The notes below the pieces were generated by a model. The model had not been told where the DNA came from, searched no databases, and was given only the letters and a program-made list of their open reading frames with translations. This document shows positions 22,548-24,605 of a stretch of DNA of 24,605 nucleotides, in pieces; within the stretch, counting starts at the first letter, position 1; every line of letters starts with the position of its first letter. Source of the stretch: a virus; the IMG/VR virus record IMGVR_UViG_3300037502_001945, positions 1 to 24,605 of that record. One strand, given 5' to 3'. The translations under genes were made by a program, and so were the position numbers.

Positions 22548-22757
22548 ATGATTTTAAAAGATAACCATTATCAAATCATCAAGTGGGTAGTGCTAACGGT
22601 ATTACCTGCTTTATCTGTGCTTGTAGGAGCGTTAGGCAAGGCTTACGGATTTGAGTATACAGATTTAACCGTCTTAACAATCAATGCCGTAGCGGTGTTC
22701 TTAGGAGCTGTGACAGGCGTTAGTCAATTGAACTACAACAAGAGTAAAGAGGATTAG
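22548..22757 (+). CDS. Phage holin, Dp-1-like
   Basis: The 69-aa product has two membrane segments, about residues 10-28 (IKWVVLTVLPALSVLVGALG) and 36-56 (LTVLTINAVAVFLGAVTGV), and a short basic tail (SQLNYNKSKED). Length, the WVVLTVLPA opening and the FLGAVTGVSQLNYNKS end match the Dp-1 holin group. Holins permeabilise the membrane so the endolysin can reach the wall. ATG 22548 starts 1 nt after the upstream stop, with AAAGG about 10 nt before it. Its stop overlaps a terminator hairpin. Confidence 0.85.
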   Translation: MILKDNHYQIIKWVVLTVLPALSVLVGALGKAYGFEYTDLTVLTINAVAVFLGAVTGVSQLNYNKSKED

Positions 22758-22776
22758 CGGTTGCTAGTCCTTTTTT
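22751..22776 (+). terminator. Intrinsic terminator at the end of the holin gene
   Basis: GGATTAGC (22751-22758) pairs with GCTAGTCC (22763-22770), 8 bp with one G-U around a GGTT loop, followed by six T residues. The holin stop codon is in the 5' arm. The downstream endolysin would need read-through or its own promoter. Confidence 0.8.
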
Positions 22777-22792
22777 GAATGGAGGGAATCAC

Positions 22793-22981
22793 GTGGAATT
22801 AACAGTAAATGGAAATGGCATAACCATCAATAAAGATGGTTCAGTCACAATCAAAGGTGTAATTTCTATCAACGGGAAATCACTCCCAACCGATGATGGT
22901 CAGGAGCGAAAAACACTAAGCGAAACAAAACTGCCAGATTTAGACGCTTCTAAAATCGCATGTGGAAAAATTAACTATTAA
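22793..22981 (+). CDS. Hypothetical protein in the lysis region, 62 aa
   Basis: GTG 22793 is chosen because GGAGGG lies 6 nt upstream; the frame opens earlier without a site. The protein starts VELTVNGNGITINKDGSVTIKG, a short repeated beta-strand pattern with alternating hydrophobic residues, and ends with a Lys/Asp-rich part. It may be a small structural or accessory protein, but no family is recognised. Its last 11 nt overlap the end of the minus-strand gene. Confidence 0.6.
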   Translation: MELTVNGNGITINKDGSVTIKGVISINGKSLPTDDGQERKTLSETKLPDLDASKIACGKINY

Positions 22982-23001
22982 ATTCATTAATAGAGTTAAT
23001 T
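22969..23001. terminator. Shared hairpin between convergent genes
   Basis: CTATTAA (22975-22981) pairs with TTAATAG (22987-22993), and AATTAA (22969-22974) pairs with TTAATT (22996-23001) beyond a 2-nt bulge. The preceding GGAAAAA reads as a T-tract on the minus strand. Both convergent stop codons lie in or beside the stem. It fits a terminator for the minus-strand gene best. Confidence 0.55.
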
Positions 23002-23198
23002 GTTGCTACCACGGCATTTTTTACAGCGTACTTCGTAACAATCACAGATAAATCAGCCAAAAATTGAGCTTCATCGGCACTTAAAGACACGTTGTTGTTG
23101 AACTGACTTTTTTCAATTTCTTCCAACATGTTTTGAAGCGTAGTTTGGCTAAGGGTTTCGTCAACTTGTTTGTTGACTATAGATTCTAAATCCTTCAT
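22971..23198 (-). CDS. Minus-strand small protein, 75 aa, in the lysis region
   Basis: This is the only convincing gene on the minus strand. The start at 23198 has a good ribosome site, GGAAGGTGG, at 23208-23216 on the complement. The product begins MKDLESIVNKQVDETLSQTTLQNMLEEIEK and is acidic and helical, with a more hydrophobic C-terminus (AQFLADLSVIVTKYAVKNAVVATI) that is not a clear membrane span. Opposite orientation, its own candidate promoter and terminator, and a place between holin and endolysin fit a moron or lysogenic-conversion gene. No family is recognised, and function is unknown. Confidence 0.7.
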   Translation of the reverse strand: MKDLESIVNKQVDETLSQTTLQNMLEEIEKSQFNNNVSLSADEAQFLADLSVIVTKYAVKNAVVATINSINEFNS

Positions 23199-23244
23199 GC
23201 ATTTTCACCACCTTCCTTAGCTTATTTGCGATGAGCCTAATGGA

Positions 23245-23250
23245 AGTATA
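23245..23250 (-). promoter_or_regulatory. Candidate -10 for the minus-strand gene
   Basis: On the complement, TATACT (5/6 match to TATAAT) is preceded by TTGA and lies about 30 bp upstream of the ribosome site. No good -35 is visible at 16-18 bp. The position suits a short-leader promoter that could work in the lysogen. Confidence 0.4.
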
Positions 23251-23294
23251 TCAAATTAACACACATTAAATCATAAAAATCAGGAGGTTTTACC

Positions 23295-23423
23295 ATGACA
23301 GACAAAGATTTATTAACACCAACAGAGGTCGTTGATTTTGACCAAAAAAAATATGAGCAAAATTTGAAAGAAAATACGTTTAATCGTGATGAACAAGGGA
23401 AAGATGGAAAGGGTGAAAATTAA
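23295..23423 (+). CDS. Small acidic protein before endolysin, 42 aa
   Basis: ATG 23295 follows CAGGAGG at a good distance, and the stop overlaps the endolysin start (TAATG). The product is hydrophilic and charged (MTDKDLLTPTEVVDFDQKKYE onward, with a GKDGKGEN end), without a membrane span. The strong ribosome site and tight coupling argue that it is translated. It may mainly help load ribosomes onto the endolysin message. No family is recognised. Confidence 0.65.
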   Translation: MTDKDLLTPTEVVDFDQKKYEQNLKENTFNRDEQGKDGKGEN

Positions 23424-24493
23424 TGACATTAACAATTACTCAAGTTAATTTACCTCAATCGAAGTATGCAATTAAGTGTCCGTTTGTAATGGACCCTGAC
23501 GGAATCACAATGCACAATACTGCAAATGATGCTAGTGCTATGGCAGAAATTTCATACATGCAAGGGAATCCTCATGAAGTTTCTTTCCATTATGCAGTGG
23601 ATGACGTTCGAGCGGTTCAAGGATTGGATTTAAATCGTAACGGTTGGCATGCAGGTGATGGTGGAAGTGGAAAAGGAAATAGAACGACTATCGGAGTTGA
23701 AATTTGTTATTCTAAAAGTGGTGGCGCTAGTTTTACCAAAGCAGAAAGAAATGCTGCTGAATTAGTCGCACGCATTTTAAAATCAAAAGGTTGGGGAATC
23801 AATAAGGTTGGTAAACACCAAGATTACTGGCAAGGAACTTACTACAAGTATTGTCCTCACCGTACACTTGATTTAGGTTGGCAACGGTTTTTGAATATGG
23901 TGCAAATAGAATTAAACAAATTGAATGGAACTTCCACAGTCACTCCACCAAAAGCAGAAGTGAAACCAACTACTCCGACACCTAAGCCAGTGACACCAAA
24001 GTACAAAGAAGATCCATTTAATGTGCGCCAAGTAACTGATGATGTCTTACGAGTAAGAAAAGAACCCAATACTAAAAGCGCAATAATCAAAGTATTGCCA
24101 AAAGGAAAGGAATTCACACCTACTAAGATTGTTCGCAACGGCGAATCAGTCGAAGGCTACACGACGTGGTGTAATACAGAAGGTGGTTGGGTCAGCATGG
24201 CTTACACGACACCTGCTAAAGCCACAACGCCAACTAAACCTGTAGCCAAACCTGCACCTGCGAAGAAGTATGTAACATTACCTGCAAGTGCCAAGCAGTG
24301 GGGAATCTATCGCCAAGGTGTTCAACCAGTTTCAAAGAATATCTTTGCATATTTAGCTCCATCTAAATTTGGTGGCTTGACGTATGAAATCAAAGGTTGG
24401 ACGGTAGCTAATCAAGTAGCTTTAATTGATACTCAAGATTTTGGACGTGTTCAGATCTATGTAGCAAAAGGTACTGGAGCAGTGATTAAATAG
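23423..24493 (+). CDS. Endolysin: N-acetylmuramoyl-L-alanine amidase
   Basis: The 356-aa enzyme cuts the amide bond between muramic acid and the stem peptide to lyse the host. Residues 20-150 are an Amidase_2 domain. The likely zinc ligands are H31 (MHNTAN), H132 (KHQDYW) and C144 (KYCPHR), with Y57 and K142 in the positions of the T7 lysozyme catalytic residues. A Thr/Pro/Lys-rich linker (residues 173-195) leads to an SH3b domain (about 195-262). After a second Pro/Lys linker comes a C-terminal SH3-like wall-binding domain (283-356, YVTLPASAKQW to YVAKGTGAVIK), resembling those of enterococcal-type lysins. There is no signal peptide, consistent with holin-dependent export. Confidence 0.93.
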   Translation: MTLTITQVNLPQSKYAIKCPFVMDPDGITMHNTANDASAMAEISYMQGNPHEVSFHYAVDDVRAVQGLDLNRNGWHAGDGGSGKGNRTTIGVEICYSKSGGASFTKAERNAAELVARILKSKGWGINKVGKHQDYWQGTYYKYCPHRTLDLGWQRFLNMVQIELNKLNGTSTVTPPKAEVKPTTPTPKPVTPKYKEDPFNVRQVTDDVLRVRKEPNTKSAIIKVLPKGKEFTPTKIVRNGESVEGYTTWCNTEGGWVSMAYTTPAKATTPTKPVAKPAPAKKYVTLPASAKQWGIYRQGVQPVSKNIFAYLAPSKFGGLTYEIKGWTVANQVALIDTQDFGRVQIYVAKGTGAVIK

Positions 24494-24523
24494 TTAAAAA
24501 TAAAATCAATTTCTCAATTAGTA

Positions 24524-24561
24524 AAGCCTATCTAGCGGAAACTAGGTAGGCTTATTTTTTT
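24524..24561 (+). terminator. Strong terminator after the endolysin
   Basis: AAGCCTATCTAG (24524-24535) pairs fully with CTAGGTAGGCTT (24542-24553), 12 bp with one G-U and a 6-nt loop, followed by ATTTTTTT. It probably ends the late operon. From 24562 to the end nothing further is recognised; no attachment site could be identified. Confidence 0.9.
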
Positions 24562-24605
24562 GTGTCTTAATTCAATATATCCGTTTAATCAAAACATTGG
24601 GCAGT

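Noticed and set aside
24562-24605. Attachment site or tRNA fragment at the right end
   Set aside because: The segment is too short, matches no recognisable tRNA part, and its left-end partner is not in the window.

Overview
The window is the late (virion and lysis) half of a temperate siphophage or prophage of a low-GC Gram-positive host. Nearly everything is on the + strand, in the order: late activator, HNH nuclease, terminases, portal, protease, capsid, head-tail connectors, tail tube, tape measure, tail tip, holin and endolysin. Strong AAGGAGG ribosome sites, AT-rich codon use, an ArpU-like activator, a phi13-type major tail protein, a DUF1617 protein, a Dp-1-like holin and an amidase with an SH3-like C-terminus point to a member of the Lactobacillales. 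Enterococcus, Vagococcus and Carnobacterium are all plausible; the genus cannot be fixed from the sequence.

Positions 1-920 hold the end of the early/middle region: a partial YopX-like gene, two tiny genes and an ArpU/RinA-type activator. Positions 921-1208 hold no credible gene. They carry a promoter, a large 15-bp hairpin and an intrinsic terminator, so they could produce a discrete RNA of about 200 nt. Positions 1209-4166 are packaging genes, with three copies of AAGTGGGGA between HNH and terS that may mark cos or the terminase-binding site. Positions 4184-7938 hold small accessory proteins, portal, protease and capsid. Positions 7958-10198 hold the connectors, tail terminator and tail tube. 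Positions 10251-10762 encode the tail assembly chaperones, joined by an A AAA AAG -1 frameshift.

The standout is 10779-15995. The tape measure gene is split by a 1,284-nt group I intron (11817-13100), for which I could assign P1, P3-P10 and the splice sites by eye. Exact removal restores a 1,310-aa protein. The intron carries, in its P5 loop, a 303-aa EDxHD-type homing endonuclease whose last codons run through P4 and into P6.

Positions 15992-21432 encode the distal tail protein and a 1,574-aa tail-tip/receptor-binding protein ending in an S74 chaperone. Positions 21458-24493 hold the lysis cassette and several small orphans. One of these is a minus-strand gene with its own ribosome site and candidate promoter that converges on its neighbour over a shared hairpin. 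A strong terminator at 24524-24561 closes the region. At least six intrinsic-terminator-like hairpins lie inside or between late genes, which suggests tuned read-through or antitermination.
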